From Nocardia carnea (GTDB taxonomy: Bacteria > Actinomycetota > Actinomycetes > Mycobacteriales > Mycobacteriaceae): a DNA stretch of 48,384 nucleotides. Within the stretch, counting starts at the first letter, position 1; each line of letters begins with the position of its first letter. Location of the stretch: NCBI RefSeq assembly GCF_029869215.1, contig NZ_JARWPM010000246.1:1-48384 (forward strand), given 5' to 3'. This document shows, piece after piece, positions 18,123 through 26,594 of this stretch. Below the pieces are notes generated by a model. That model ran no database searches. It worked only from the letters and a program-made list of their open reading frames with translations, and was not told the DNA's origin. The position numbers and the translations under genes were made by a program.

Positions 18123-19397
18123 GTGATGATCGTGAAATGGACCGGGGTCGAGGTCCGCGCACTGCGCACCGAGGCCCTGCGCCGTACACAACGTGAATTC
18201 GCCGAAATGACCGGGTTCTCCGAAGCCGTGATCCGCAAGTGGGAGAGCCGGGGCCGCACCGCCACCCTCACCGGCCAATACGCCGCGGGCATGGACACAC
18301 TGTTCGCACGACTCGACAACGCCCAGCGGATGAGGCTGCAATCCACGCTCGACATCCCAGCACCGACCGGGGGCACCACGTCGGCGGATGCGACCTATGA
18401 AGACCCGATCGATATCGGTGAACGGCTACAACAAATTGCGCTTTCCGATATCGACGATGCGGTATCGGGCTCCTTCGAGCTGGCCCTCGACCGAATACTG
18501 GACAGATACGAGGCCATCGGCCCACACCGCCTGGCTCGCGACGTCATAGCGCTGCGGCGCAAGGTGGAAGCACTCCTGCACCGAAAACATCGACCGGCCA
18601 AGCTCGCTGAGCTCTACCTGCTGGCGGCCAAGCTCTCGGGCGTCCTCGGATACATGTCGGTGAACCAAGGCCAGTTCCGGTACGCCAAACTTTACTGCCA
18701 GGAAGCGTTCGCCCTGGCATCTCTGGTGGACGATGACTCGCTCAAGGCGTGGGTCCGGGGCACCGAGAGCTTCTGCGCGTACTACCAGGGTGAATTCCGC
18801 GCGGCGGCGGAGCTGGCCCGAGATGGAATACGAATCTCCGGCGACGGACCTGAATCCATCCGACTCTATGCGAACGGACTCGCCCGCGCACTCGGCAAAC
18901 TCGGCGACCGCGCCGGCGTGGACGCGGCCATCGGCGCCGCGGATTCGATCGCACTCGATCACAGGGTTGGTACCGGGTTGACCGCGGCGCTCAGCTTCGC
19001 CCCCTACGGACAGGCGCGACTCGCTGCCAACGCGGTGACCGCCTACCTATCGATAGGCCAATACGACCGGGTACTCGAACTGGGACGGCCAATAGTCGAA
19101 CTCGCTGACAACAGCGACTCGGCATGGAGCCGAGCCCTTGTCGGACTGGATCTGGCCACCGCCGTCTTACGCCACCGCGCCCGTGACGCCGAAGAGTCCG
19201 TGCACCTCGGCATACAAGCCCTCACCGCATCCGACGACCGGCCGATCCGGTCGGTGTGGCAGCGCGGTCACGAACTCGGAGCCGACCTGACGGCCATGCC
19301 GTCCGGGGTATCACAAACCTACCTGAACTTTCTGCGGGAATGGGCACAGGCGGCCAAACCGCTCACCGCACCCGAGGATCCGGCACCAGCTCGATAA
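18123..19397 (+). CDS. XRE-type regulator with helical (TPR-like) C-terminal domain
   Basis: The product is 424 aa. The N-terminal helix-turn-helix covers about residues 9-37 (EVRALRTEALRRTQREFAEM then SEAVIRKWE), of the kind that recognises a tryptophan-containing WE turn. The rest is a long all-helical array with repeats of about 35-40 residues resembling TPRs, typical of actinobacterial regulators that sense a peptide or partner protein. Starts at GTG 18123 or ATG 18126 are equally possible. It faces away from the oxidoreductase-ValRS operon and is its likely regulator. Its 3' end overlaps the convergent 2H phosphoesterase gene by 35 bases. Confidence 0.82.
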   Translation: MMIVKWTGVEVRALRTEALRRTQREFAEMTGFSEAVIRKWESRGRTATLTGQYAAGMDTLFARLDNAQRMRLQSTLDIPAPTGGTTSADATYEDPIDIGERLQQIALSDIDDAVSGSFELALDRILDRYEAIGPHRLARDVIALRRKVEALLHRKHRPAKLAELYLLAAKLSGVLGYMSVNQGQFRYAKLYCQEAFALASLVDDDSLKAWVRGTESFCAYYQGEFRAAAELARDGIRISGDGPESIRLYANGLARALGKLGDRAGVDAAIGAADSIALDHRVGTGLTAALSFAPYGQARLAANAVTAYLSIGQYDRVLELGRPIVELADNSDSAWSRALVGLDLATAVLRHRARDAEESVHLGIQALTASDDRPIRSVWQRGHELGADLTAMPSGVSQTYLNFLREWAQAAKPLTAPEDPAPAR

Positions 19398-20085
19398 CCG
19401 CACGATCACGCCAGCAGTACCTTCCCTCTTCTCGCCACAGTTCGACGAGTTTCACACACCTCACACTCACGGTCACCGGAGGTAGGGCGCGGAGTTCCCG
19501 GACCCGGTCGATCACAGCGGAGGCGCGACGGTCGGTATTGAGATAACCGATTCCCAGATGGGGCCGAAAGTCGCCGGTCGGTCGCAATGCCCGGTCAGGA
19601 AGGACCTCCTGCGCGCAGTCCCGCAGGATTCGATGTAGGGCAATCAACCTGTCCCACGGTGCGACCGAGAACCGGATTGCGCTGGGTGATCCCGCCAGCG
19701 GCCCGACCGCGATCTCGAACGTCCCGAAACCAGACAACGCAGCGCGCGAACGCTCCACGATCTCCTCCACTTGCGCGGTGGGTAGCCGATCGGTGTCACC
19801 GATGCCGAGGATCGTGAGATGCAGACCATCGAGCGGTACCGGATCCAGCCCTTCGGCACCGAGGTGGTCCTGGCAGTGCTTCGCCGAAGTGGCCAGGTCC
19901 GCGTCGTCGAAGGTCAGATACCAGTAGAATCCAGAACGACCCGCTGGCCACGCCTTGAGCGTCCAATGGTTCGTGAGCTGGGTCAATTCCCGAAATGCCG
20001 CCCAGTCGTTGGCGCGGATACTCGCGGCATCGACCGTGGACATCGGAGGCTGCGGGGGGAACGCGGTCCGTCGAGAACTACCCAT
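19363..20085 (-). CDS. 2H phosphoesterase / 2'-5' RNA ligase-like protein
   Basis: The 240-aa product has the two signature elements of the 2H fold: HLTILG in the first half (after LDGLH) and HLGIGY in the second, spaced about 95 residues apart. Such enzymes open 2',3'-cyclic phosphates or 2'-5' linkages in RNA or nucleotides. The second motif has G where many members have T or S, which may weaken activity. The ATG at 20043 is an alternative start. It converges with and overlaps the XRE gene. Being beside a ValRS operon raises a link to tRNA ends, but this is inference. Confidence 0.8.
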   Translation of the reverse strand: MGSSRRTAFPPQPPMSTVDAASIRANDWAAFRELTQLTNHWTLKAWPAGRSGFYWYLTFDDADLATSAKHCQDHLGAEGLDPVPLDGLHLTILGIGDTDRLPTAQVEEIVERSRAALSGFGTFEIAVGPLAGSPSAIRFSVAPWDRLIALHRILRDCAQEVLPDRALRPTGDFRPHLGIGYLNTDRRASAVIDRVRELRALPPVTVSVRCVKLVELWREEGRYCWRDRAVIELVPDPRVR

Positions 20086-20241
20086 ACCGGTGGATCATTC
20101 CTTGTCGGAGCGGATCGGACATGTCGACCGGGCAATGTCGGTCATGAGCAAGACGTTCCCGGTTGTGTCAGTGATGTCAGTAGGACGGCCGCATCGCGAA
20201 TCCGTAGTCGGCGACCGCGGGACAGTCACATCAGCCACGGC

Positions 20242-20545
20242 CAGCGACTGGACCTCGTTGGCGGCCGCCGCCGCGAACATCGGGAATGCCCGGCTGACCA
20301 GCCTGCTGCTGCCCGGTGTCGGCACCGCCGAGAACCTGCGACGGGCCTGGGGCTGGGGGTGCAATCGGCGCGGGTAGCGACGCATTGCACCGAGGCCGAT
20401 GTCGCCGCTCAGCACATCGCGACCACCCGCGAGATCGGGTTGGACGTGTCGGGCTTCCTGATGATGAGCCATATGGCCGAACCCACCGAACTCGCCCAGC
20501 AGGCGAAACGGAGTGGGCGGGTACTTTAATCGCTCCGGGAGCGTT
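20242..20545 (+). pseudogene. Decayed aldolase fragment fused to its terminator
   Basis: Bases 20242-20509 align with 11312-11580 (codons 69-157 of the aldolase), very closely towards the 3' part. One base is missing after the RRAWG codons, shifting the frame, and there is no start or stop of its own. The segment then jumps directly to GGAGTGGGCGGGTAC and a CGCTCC/GGGAGCG hairpin, matching the terminator at 12184-12215. About 600 bases of gene are therefore deleted. It marks the far side of the ValRS region. Confidence 0.85.
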
Positions 20546-20670
20546 TTGCTTTCGATAGAACCCGCGCGCAAGGTGTGGTTTTGCCCGGAATCGGGTCTTG
20601 CTCGGCGCTGCGCTCACGAGTCGAACATTCATCGATCCGAATGCGAATGAAGCCGCTGGCAATTGTGCAT

Positions 20671-21249
20671 CTACCGATTGTGTTCCCGGGGTGTCCCGTG
20701 GGCGATCTCGTGTACGGCCGGGCGGAGGAGTTCGATGATGCGGCCGGGGTCGGCGTCGCGGACGGCGTCGAGGCCGAGGAGGTGGCGGCTGATCACAACC
20801 CCGATCGTGACGGCGCCGATCAGGCCCGCGCGCAGGTCCGCGTCGTCGGGCCTCAGGTGCTGGGCCGCTTGCCGTTGGCGTTCGGTCATCGCCGCGCGCA
20901 CGGTATCGGCGGTTTCGGTCTGCGTGAGCATGGTGCGTATGGCGGCCAGGGTCGCGGTATCGGGGGTGCCGAGTTTGGCGGCCAGGGCGTCGAGGAGTTG
21001 TTCGGCCGCCTGGTCCGGGGTGCCGCTGATGGGGGCGTCGGGTTCGGGTACCGAGACGCGGGCGAACAATTCTTCTTTGGAGCCGAAATACCGCATCACC
21101 AGGCTGGGGTCGGTGTCCGCGGCGGCCGCGACGGCCCGGATGGTGGTGCGGTCGTAGCCGGATTCGGCGAACAGGTCGGTGGCGGCGCGCAGTATCCGCT
21201 CCTGGGTGCGGCGGCGTTGTTCGGCTCGGGTCGGCTGCTGATCGGACAC
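20671..21249 (-). CDS. TetR/AcrR family regulator
   Basis: The 192-aa protein has the TetR helix-turn-helix at about 12-58 (ILRAATDLFAESGYDRTTIRAVAAAA, then MRYFGSKEELF). The helical C-terminal domain carries no recognised ligand motif. It is divergent from a small membrane protein and a Ddn-type reductase. Repeated copies of TTGACTGAA lie in the gap between them, so it most likely represses that operon and itself. Confidence 0.9.
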   Translation of the reverse strand: MSDQQPTRAEQRRRTQERILRAATDLFAESGYDRTTIRAVAAAADTDPSLVMRYFGSKEELFARVSVPEPDAPISGTPDQAAEQLLDALAAKLGTPDTATLAAIRTMLTQTETADTVRAAMTERQRQAAQHLRPDDADLRAGLIGAVTIGVVISRHLLGLDAVRDADPGRIIELLRPAVHEIAHGTPREHNR

Positions 21250-21300
21250 ATGACCAAGCCTAGGTCCGGGCGGTCGCGGCGGGTGCGGACACCGCGCTCA

Positions 21301-21368
21301 ATTCAGACAACGAACGTTGACTGAAACGACCACCGGCTGCTAGATTCAGCCTACAGACGTTGACTGAA
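21301..21368. promoter_or_regulatory. Probable TetR operators (two inverted repeats)
   Basis: ATTCAG-CAACG at 21301-21312 faces CGTTGACTGAA at 21315-21325, and the element recurs at 21344-21368 (ATTCAG ... CGTTGACTGAAT). Both sit in the divergent promoter between the TetR gene and the membrane protein gene, ending 13 bases before the latter's start. Confidence 0.6.
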
Positions 21369-21381
21369 TTGGGGTGCTCTG

Positions 21382-21705
21382 ATGTGGCAAACGATTGTTC
21401 TGGCATTTCTCGCGGGCGTGCTGGGTGTGAACGCCTTCCCGCATTTCGCCAAAGGGATGATGGGCGAAGAATTCCCGAACCTCCTCGGCAATGCTCCGGT
21501 GCGCAACGCGCTCGCCGGGGCGTCCGGGCTGATCATGGCCGTGGTTCTCGGCTACTGGGCCGACCTCTCGGCACATTGGTGGCCCGGATTCGCGGCCCTG
21601 TGCGCGGGCGGGCTGATCATGACCGTCTTCCACGGTATGCGCGGCGCGTTCCGGTGGAACGAGTCGCTGGGTAGGCCGAATCCCGTGCCGGCCACCGTCC
21701 GATGA
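21382..21705 (+). CDS. Small membrane protein
   Basis: The 107-aa product begins with a hydrophobic segment (WQTIVLAFLAGVLGVNAF) and has two further hydrophobic stretches at about 40-58 and 68-82, giving three probable membrane helices. No enzyme motif is visible. It is the first gene after the TetR operators and is followed 36 bases later by the Ddn-type reductase, so the two are probably co-expressed. It resembles small hypothetical membrane proteins common in actinobacteria; the function is unknown. Confidence 0.75.
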   Translation: MWQTIVLAFLAGVLGVNAFPHFAKGMMGEEFPNLLGNAPVRNALAGASGLIMAVVLGYWADLSAHWWPGFAALCAGGLIMTVFHGMRGAFRWNESLGRPNPVPATVR

Positions 21706-21741
21706 GCGTGGATCGGGTACTCGATCCGGAACGGAGTGGCA

Positions 21742-22152
21742 ATGGCGGCCTGGGATAACGATGTGATCGAACAGTTCCGTGCCAACGGCGGAAAAGTGGG
21801 CGGCCCGTTCGCGGAATACGACCTGCTACTGCTCACCACCGTCGGCGCGAAGACCGGTCGGCGGTATACGAAACCACTGATGTACCTGGCCGACGGTGAG
21901 CGGTACGTGATCGTCGCCGCCAACGCCGGTGCGCCGGCGCATCCGGCCTGGTTCCGCAATCTGTGCGCGCATCCGGCGGCGACGGTCGAGGTGGGCGCGA
22001 CGGTCGTCGAGACCACCGCCCGCGTGGTCGAGCCCGGTCCCGAATACGACCGGCTGTACGGCGCGATGACCGATATCCTGCCCGCACTGGGCGATTTCGC
22101 CCGCACCGCGGGACGGGTGATCCCCGTCGTCGCACTCGTTCCCCGCTGCTGA
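21742..22152 (+). CDS. Deazaflavin (F420)-dependent nitroreductase-family protein
   Basis: The 136-aa protein matches the Ddn-type split-barrel fold: LLLLTTVGAKTGRRYTKPLMY near residues 27-47, then VIVAANAGAPAHPAWFRNL and HPAATVEVG. Members use F420H2 (some use flavin or haem) to reduce quinones, aflatoxins or nitro compounds. The length is typical for the smaller group without an N-terminal tail. GGAG lies upstream of the ATG; a GTG two codons earlier is possible. Co-transcribed with the small membrane protein under TetR control, it may serve in quinone or xenobiotic reduction. Confidence 0.9.
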   Translation: MAAWDNDVIEQFRANGGKVGGPFAEYDLLLLTTVGAKTGRRYTKPLMYLADGERYVIVAANAGAPAHPAWFRNLCAHPAATVEVGATVVETTARVVEPGPEYDRLYGAMTDILPALGDFARTAGRVIPVVALVPRC

Positions 22153-22305
22153 CCGGCGTCGCATGCCGGAGTTGTTCCGGTGATGCATTCCGAGATGCGC
22201 GGGAACGCCCGGACCCGTAGATATGTCGTCAAAGGACCCCGGTGGACCCATCAGGGTTCTGTCCGGAACCGGCAAGACCTGCACTGGCTCCAAAAAGCTT
22301 GATGA

Positions 22306-23582
22306 GTGGGTATTTTCGACTTGGATGTCTCCGGGGCCGATGCCGGGAGCCTGATCGGCGGAGCGGTGGCCGGCGGATTCCTCGGACCGCCGGGAGCTTT
22401 CCTCGGGGCGATGGTGGGGTCCTTCCTCGGTGCAACCCTCGTCGACGACAAGGGAACGGGCGACGCGGTGGAGGAAGCCCTGGTCGCCGGGATCGGCGGA
22501 GCGGGCGGGGCCTGGGGCGCGAATCTGGCGGGAAAGCTCCTCGAGGAGGGAGTGGAGAAAGGGCTGGCCAAGGCCGCGGATACCGGGATCGCCGGGGCGG
22601 TCAAGCGGCATGTGGATCACAAAGCCGGCCTGGTCCTGGTCCACGGCCCGAAACGGGAGGGCGGGGTGCTCGCCGCGCTGGGCGGCGGTTTCGGCTCGTA
22701 CGCGGTCTCACCGCAGTCCCCGCAGATCGTCTCGATCGATACCACCGATATCGGCAACGGTGGCTGCCCCGCGGCGATGTCGAACCTGCGGATGCCGGCC
22801 GATCTCACCGGGGCGAGCGCCGTCGGCGAGATGTACCTGAGCCTGCCCGGCTACCTCTGCTCGGTGTGGAAGAGTTTCGGGACCGGGGAGCGGACCGCGC
22901 CACCCGCACCGGAACTGCCGGAGCACGCTCACGGCGCGGAGGCATCCGGAGTGCCCGACTACGGCAAGAAAGCGCAACGTCTCAACACTGTGATGGCCGG
23001 TTTCGCCGAACTCGACGCCAGGGCGGTCGCGTTGATCGCCGTTGGCGCCGATCGAGTCTCCGACGAGGGGCAGCTGGCGGTCGACGCGCTCATCGAGACC
23101 GTCAACACGCGCGCCGGCGCCGCGCCGGCTCCCGGAACGTCGGTGCCGATGCATGCGCTCGGGGTGCTGAACGAGGCATTCGGGCGCGGCCGGGAAATAT
23201 TGAGTCAGGCGGTGGCGGCGAACGACCGGATTGCCGGTGATGTCCACGGTCTCACTGCTGAGCTCGACGCCTTACGGAAGCAATTCGACGAGCATATGGC
23301 CCAGCACCCGCCCGCGACAACGGTGCGATCGCGCCCGGTTACCCCGGGCGCGATCCCGCCGTACCCGGGCGGCGAAGCCCAGGGAATCCGGGGATACCCG
23401 GCGCTAGGCCTCAGCATCCAGGCCGCTGGGCCCCGCGGTACCCCGGGAATTGGCCGGGGCGCGCACCCTCGTTGGCCGATGCGACTCCGATGTCCGGAAC
23501 GGCTGCCGCTACCCCGGCGGCCGCACTGCCGGGGCGCACGCCGTGGACCGACCCGCGCAGCGCGCCGCTACAGGTTCCGTGA
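22306..23582 (+). CDS. DUF4226-like protein with glycine-zipper N-terminus; probable frameshift near 3' end
   Basis: The N-terminal 60 residues hold glycine-zipper helices (SLIGGAVAGGFLGPPGAFLGAMVG), and a helical region at about 235-345 (KAQRLNTVMAGFAELDARAVAL onward) resembles DUF4226 proteins of mycobacteria and nocardiae. After about 23400 the frame becomes Arg/Cys-rich and continues across the opposing GNAT gene. A different frame from about 23440 reads Ala/Pro-rich protein (SLADATPMSGTAAATPAAA) and stops at 23582, just past the GNAT end. A one- or two-base error or mutation is likely between 23400 and 23460. The family assignment is tentative. Confidence 0.6.
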
Positions 23583-24077
23583 CCAGTGCTGGCCGACCAG
23601 GTCCCGGCCGAAACTGTGGTGCGGTGCTTCGTCTACCAGTTCGAAGCCCTGCGCCACGTATATCCGCCGGGCCGCGGCGAGTACCGAATTCGTCCACAGG
23701 GTGATGCGCCGATAGCCGGCGTTGCGGGCGAATTCCAGGCAGGTCGTGACCAATCGCTCGCCCAGTCCGTGTCCGCGTGCCTTCGGATGGACGAGCAGGA
23801 GGCGTAATTTCGCGGTCTCGGCATCCTCGCGGACACAGAACACGCAGCCGACACGTTCGCCGTCGAGGGTGGCGATCCAGGCGGCCTCCCGGGCCGGATC
23901 GTGTGCTCGCGCGTAGGCGGCGACGATATCGGTGACCAGGGTTTCGAAGCTGCTGTCCCAGCCGAATTCGCCGGCATAGAGCTCGCCGTGCGCCTGGATC
24001 ACCCAGCCCCGATCACCGGGTGTGCCGAGCTCGCGGATCGTCGCCCGGGGCTGCGCGCCGTCGTGTGCCGCGGTCAT
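23568..24077 (-). CDS. GNAT family N-acetyltransferase
   Basis: The 169-aa product has the acetyl-CoA binding core of the GNAT fold: LRLLLVHPKARGHGLGERLV (about 88-107, with the R/Q-x-x-G-x-G/A-type loop) and a C-terminal NSVLAAARRIYVAQGFEL strand-helix. GGAGG lies four bases before the ATG. Similar domains occur fused behind MarR repressors; here it stands alone, divergent from a TetR gene across a 26-base palindrome, so it is probably that regulator's target. The substrate cannot be predicted. Confidence 0.9.
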   Translation of the reverse strand: MTAAHDGAQPRATIRELGTPGDRGWVIQAHGELYAGEFGWDSSFETLVTDIVAAYARAHDPAREAAWIATLDGERVGCVFCVREDAETAKLRLLLVHPKARGHGLGERLVTTCLEFARNAGYRRITLWTNSVLAAARRIYVAQGFELVDEAPHHSFGRDLVGQHWSRNL

Positions 24078-24100
24078 GGGGTCCTCCGCATCCGGTAGCC

Positions 24101-24126
24101 ACCACTGAAACGACTGTTTCAGTGGT
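24101..24126. promoter_or_regulatory. 26-base palindromic TetR operator
   Basis: ACCACTGAAAC and GTTTCAGTGGT are perfect inverted arms of 11 bases around a GACT centre. The site sits between the divergent GNAT and TetR genes, 24 bases before the GNAT start and 15 before the TetR start. Confidence 0.8.
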
Positions 24127-24140
24127 GTCAGAATGCACAG

Positions 24141-24758
24141 ATGGTGCACTCGAACGCAACCCCGTCGGCGCGGCGGACCGAACTGCTCGAAGCCGCCTAC
24201 GGCTATGTGCTGGAGCACGGGCTGGGGGAACTGTCCCTGCGACCCCTCGCGAAAGCGACCGGGACCAGCCCCCGGGTGCTGCTGTATCTGTTCGGGAGCA
24301 AGGACGGGCTCGTCAAAGCACTGCTGGCCCGGGCTCGCGCGGACGAACTCGCGCTGCTCGCCCGGCTCGGCGAATTACCGCCGGGTGCGGCGGGGGAGAA
24401 CCGGCTGCCCCGGGTCGCGGTGCTGCTGTGGAGCTGGCTGGCCGATCCCGCGCATCGCGCGCTGCTCGCGCTCTGGGTGGAGGGGTATGCCCGGTCGCTG
24501 GTCGAACTGGGCGGACCCTGGGCGGGTTTCGCGCAGGCGACGGTCACCGACTGGCTCGAGGTGCTCGCCGCCGCCCAGCCCGGCCGGGTTCGGGAGACCG
24601 CGGCGGGTATCGCCGAGCGCACCGAGGTGCTGGCCGTGCTCCGGGGCGCGTTGCTGGACCTCCTCGCGACCGGGGACGCCGAACGGGTGGACCGGGCGGT
24701 GCGGTCCAGGTTCGGCGCCACGGCCGCTCCCGGCGGGTCCCCTATCGCGGACCGATGA
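24141..24758 (+). CDS. TetR/AcrR family regulator
   Basis: The 205-aa protein has the TetR helix-turn-helix at about 12-55 (LLEAAYGYVLEHGLGELSLRPLA, then VLLYLFGSKDGL). There is no obvious ribosome site, and the palindrome lies only 15 bases upstream, so the mRNA may be leaderless or nearly so. It is divergent from the GNAT gene and most likely represses it and itself. Its end overlaps the convergent thioesterase gene by 17 bases. Confidence 0.9.
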   Translation: MVHSNATPSARRTELLEAAYGYVLEHGLGELSLRPLAKATGTSPRVLLYLFGSKDGLVKALLARARADELALLARLGELPPGAAGENRLPRVAVLLWSWLADPAHRALLALWVEGYARSLVELGGPWAGFAQATVTDWLEVLAAAQPGRVRETAAGIAERTEVLAVLRGALLDLLATGDAERVDRAVRSRFGATAAPGGSPIADR

Positions 24759-25536
24759 ACAGGGTCTGGGTGCTGCGGCCGAGCGGACCCTTCTCGTCGA
24801 AGAGCGCGGATTCGGCGAGGCCGATACCGTGCGGCTGGGGATGGGTGACAGCGTCCAGACAGACCCATTCCCCGGCCGGCTGCCGGTGCAGGGTGACCGT
24901 CAGGTCGGTGTTGATGAAAAGGTAGCTGTTCCAATCCAGCACGGAGCTGACGCCGTTACCGGAATCGGCGGCGGCCAGCGTGCGTTCCAGCGGGCTCGGG
25001 GTGGTGCCGGCGACGATCGGGTACTTCAGCCGGATCCAGCAGACGGCCGGACCGGGTTCGGCGAAAGAACCTGCGGCGAAACGGTATTCGATCCCGGTGT
25101 GGAAGCCGACCGGCTGCGTGGACGGGAACGGTTCCGGTGCGGGCGCCTGTTCGGGGCCGGGTCGCGAACCCGCCGGGAGGAACCGCGGCGGTAGCTCCAG
25201 ATCCGGTTCGGCGAGTTTGAACCGCCAGGCGTTCGCCCGCATCACCGGCCCGCGCTCGGTGGACAACGTCGCCTCGATCAGTTCGACACTGCGACCCGGC
25301 CGCACCAGCCGGGCCTCCGCGGTGAGCGGGGCCAGTGGGACCGGACCCAGGATTTCCACCGCGACGCGGCCCACCTGGAAGCCCGGGCGGGGTTCGCACC
25401 GCTCGATCACATGCCCCAGCAGCGCGGACGGCGGGCCGGCGTGCTGAGCGTCGGGCGACCACGGTCCGCGGGGCAGTTCGGTGGAGACGAACCGCCGCGG
25501 GTCCGCGGGGTCGGGCAGGTAGAAGGCCTCGTTCAC
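24742..25536 (-). CDS. Acyl-CoA thioesterase-like (double hot-dog) protein
   Basis: The 264-aa product fits the thioesterase-like superfamily with two hot-dog halves: WSPDAQHAGPPSALLGHVIER near residues 26-46 and, in the second half, DWNSYLFINTDLTVTLHRQP, where the D-x-N and T-L-T pattern matches TesB-type proteins. These hydrolyse medium- or long-chain acyl-CoA. The GTG start has only a weak ribosome site; starts further upstream fall in unrelated sequence. It converges with the TetR gene. Specific substrate unknown. Confidence 0.82.
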   Translation of the reverse strand: MNEAFYLPDPADPRRFVSTELPRGPWSPDAQHAGPPSALLGHVIERCEPRPGFQVGRVAVEILGPVPLAPLTAEARLVRPGRSVELIEATLSTERGPVMRANAWRFKLAEPDLELPPRFLPAGSRPGPEQAPAPEPFPSTQPVGFHTGIEYRFAAGSFAEPGPAVCWIRLKYPIVAGTTPSPLERTLAAADSGNGVSSVLDWNSYLFINTDLTVTLHRQPAGEWVCLDAVTHPQPHGIGLAESALFDEKGPLGRSTQTLFIGPR

Positions 25537-25940
25537 GTCGTTGTCCGTTCTCGTGCTCGGCGGTCGCCGCCTGGTGGTGCCGTATTCCGACGTTACCGAG
25601 CGGCTGTGCGGGCATATCGGCCGATCCCGCTCTCCGGATCGGCGAGGTTGCGGCCGGGAGGCGATCGGCGCCGGTAATCGCCGGCCGGCGCCGCTGTCCG
25701 GTGGCGGTGGCGGGTGACTGCCGGACGACGGAGTCGTCCCTGTGCCGGCGTGCGCAATGTGTGTCGGCGGCAGCGAAACCACCGTCGACCGCGGTGGAGT
25801 GCGGGGCCGGCCTCCCAAAACGGCGTGGCGGCCGGCTCCGTGCGATCCGGCCCCGGTCGCGCCTGGATCGTCATGCGACGGCCGGCACGCTCGGATACAT
25901 GCTTGCATGCAAGTATGTATCTATTCGTTAGGGTAGGGGA
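25537..25940. other. Divergent intergenic region, thioesterase to GntR gene
   Basis: About 400 bases lie between the thioesterase and GntR genes. Apart from the palindrome at 25895-25920 I see no gene or terminator. Short open frames here have no ribosome site and look like chance. Confidence 0.45.
25895..25920. promoter_or_regulatory. Palindromic GntR operator
   Basis: The site is a near-perfect 26-base palindrome built on GCTTGCATGCAAG with ATACAT/ATGTAT flanks, matching its complement at all but two positions. It ends 20 bases before the GntR start, the expected place for autorepression. FCD-type GntR operators commonly have this TnGTnnnACnA-like AT-flanked form. Confidence 0.7.
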
Positions 25941-26594
25941 GTGCAGAAGAATCCGGACCGAGGTCAGACCCCCGCGAGCGCCGCCGACCGGGCGTATCAA
26001 CTCACCAAAGAGCTGGTGCTCTCCGGTGAACTTCCGGGTGGTCACCTGTTCAGCGAGACCGAGATCGCCGGTCGGCTCGGGCTGAGCCGAACCCCGGTGC
26101 GTGAGGCGTTCGTCCGGCTGCAGGCGGAGGAACTGCTGACGCTCGTGCCGAAACGCGGCGCGATCGTGGCGCCGGTCCCGCCGGGGGAAGCCGAGGATGT
26201 GCTCGACGCCCGGGAGGCGGTGGAGAGCGCCGCGGTCCGCCGGCTGCTACGCGCTACGGAACGCGTGCCGGCTGCCGTCGAAAAACTGCGGGCCGCGCTC
26301 CAGGTACAGCGCGAGCAGGCGGAGAGGGCGGATCTGCAAGCCTTCGCCGAGGCCGACGAACGGTTCCATCGCACTCTGGTCGAGGCCGGTGGAAATTCCT
26401 TGCTGATCCGGTTCTACACCGGGCTGGCCGATCGGCAGCGCCGGATGAACGTGGCCGCATTGGGCCCGGTACCCGACCACATCCCGGTGGTGCTGCGCGA
26501 ACACGGCGAGCTCATCGAGATCATCGAATCCGGGGATGCCGCCGCGTTCACCACCGCGCTGCGGGCACACCTGGACGGGACGCATCGGCGATGA
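25941..26594 (+). CDS. GntR family regulator, FCD subfamily
   Basis: The 217-aa product has a winged helix at about 15-75 (LPGGHLFSETEIAGRLGLSRTPVREAFVRL) and an FCD effector domain with the metal-site pattern DAREAVES, DERFHRTLVE and a late His in LREHGELIE. The GTG start follows GGGGAG. The stop overlaps the MFS gene start (ATGA), so the two are co-translated. The likely role is ligand-controlled expression of the transporter. Confidence 0.92.
   Translation: MQKNPDRGQTPASAADRAYQLTKELVLSGELPGGHLFSETEIAGRLGLSRTPVREAFVRLQAEELLTLVPKRGAIVAPVPPGEAEDVLDAREAVESAAVRRLLRATERVPAAVEKLRAALQVQREQAERADLQAFAEADERFHRTLVEAGGNSLLIRFYTGLADRQRRMNVAALGPVPDHIPVVLREHGELIEIIESGDAAAFTTALRAHLDGTHRR

Noticed and set aside
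20086..20241. Small gene between the 2H phosphoesterase and the aldolase fragment
   Set aside because: No ribosome site or recognisable protein; the open frames there only become aldolase-like where the duplicated fragment starts.
12264..20545. Prophage or integrative element with integrase
   Set aside because: No integrase, transposase, att-tRNA or phage structural gene was found; the duplicated aldolase fragment is the only sign of mobility.
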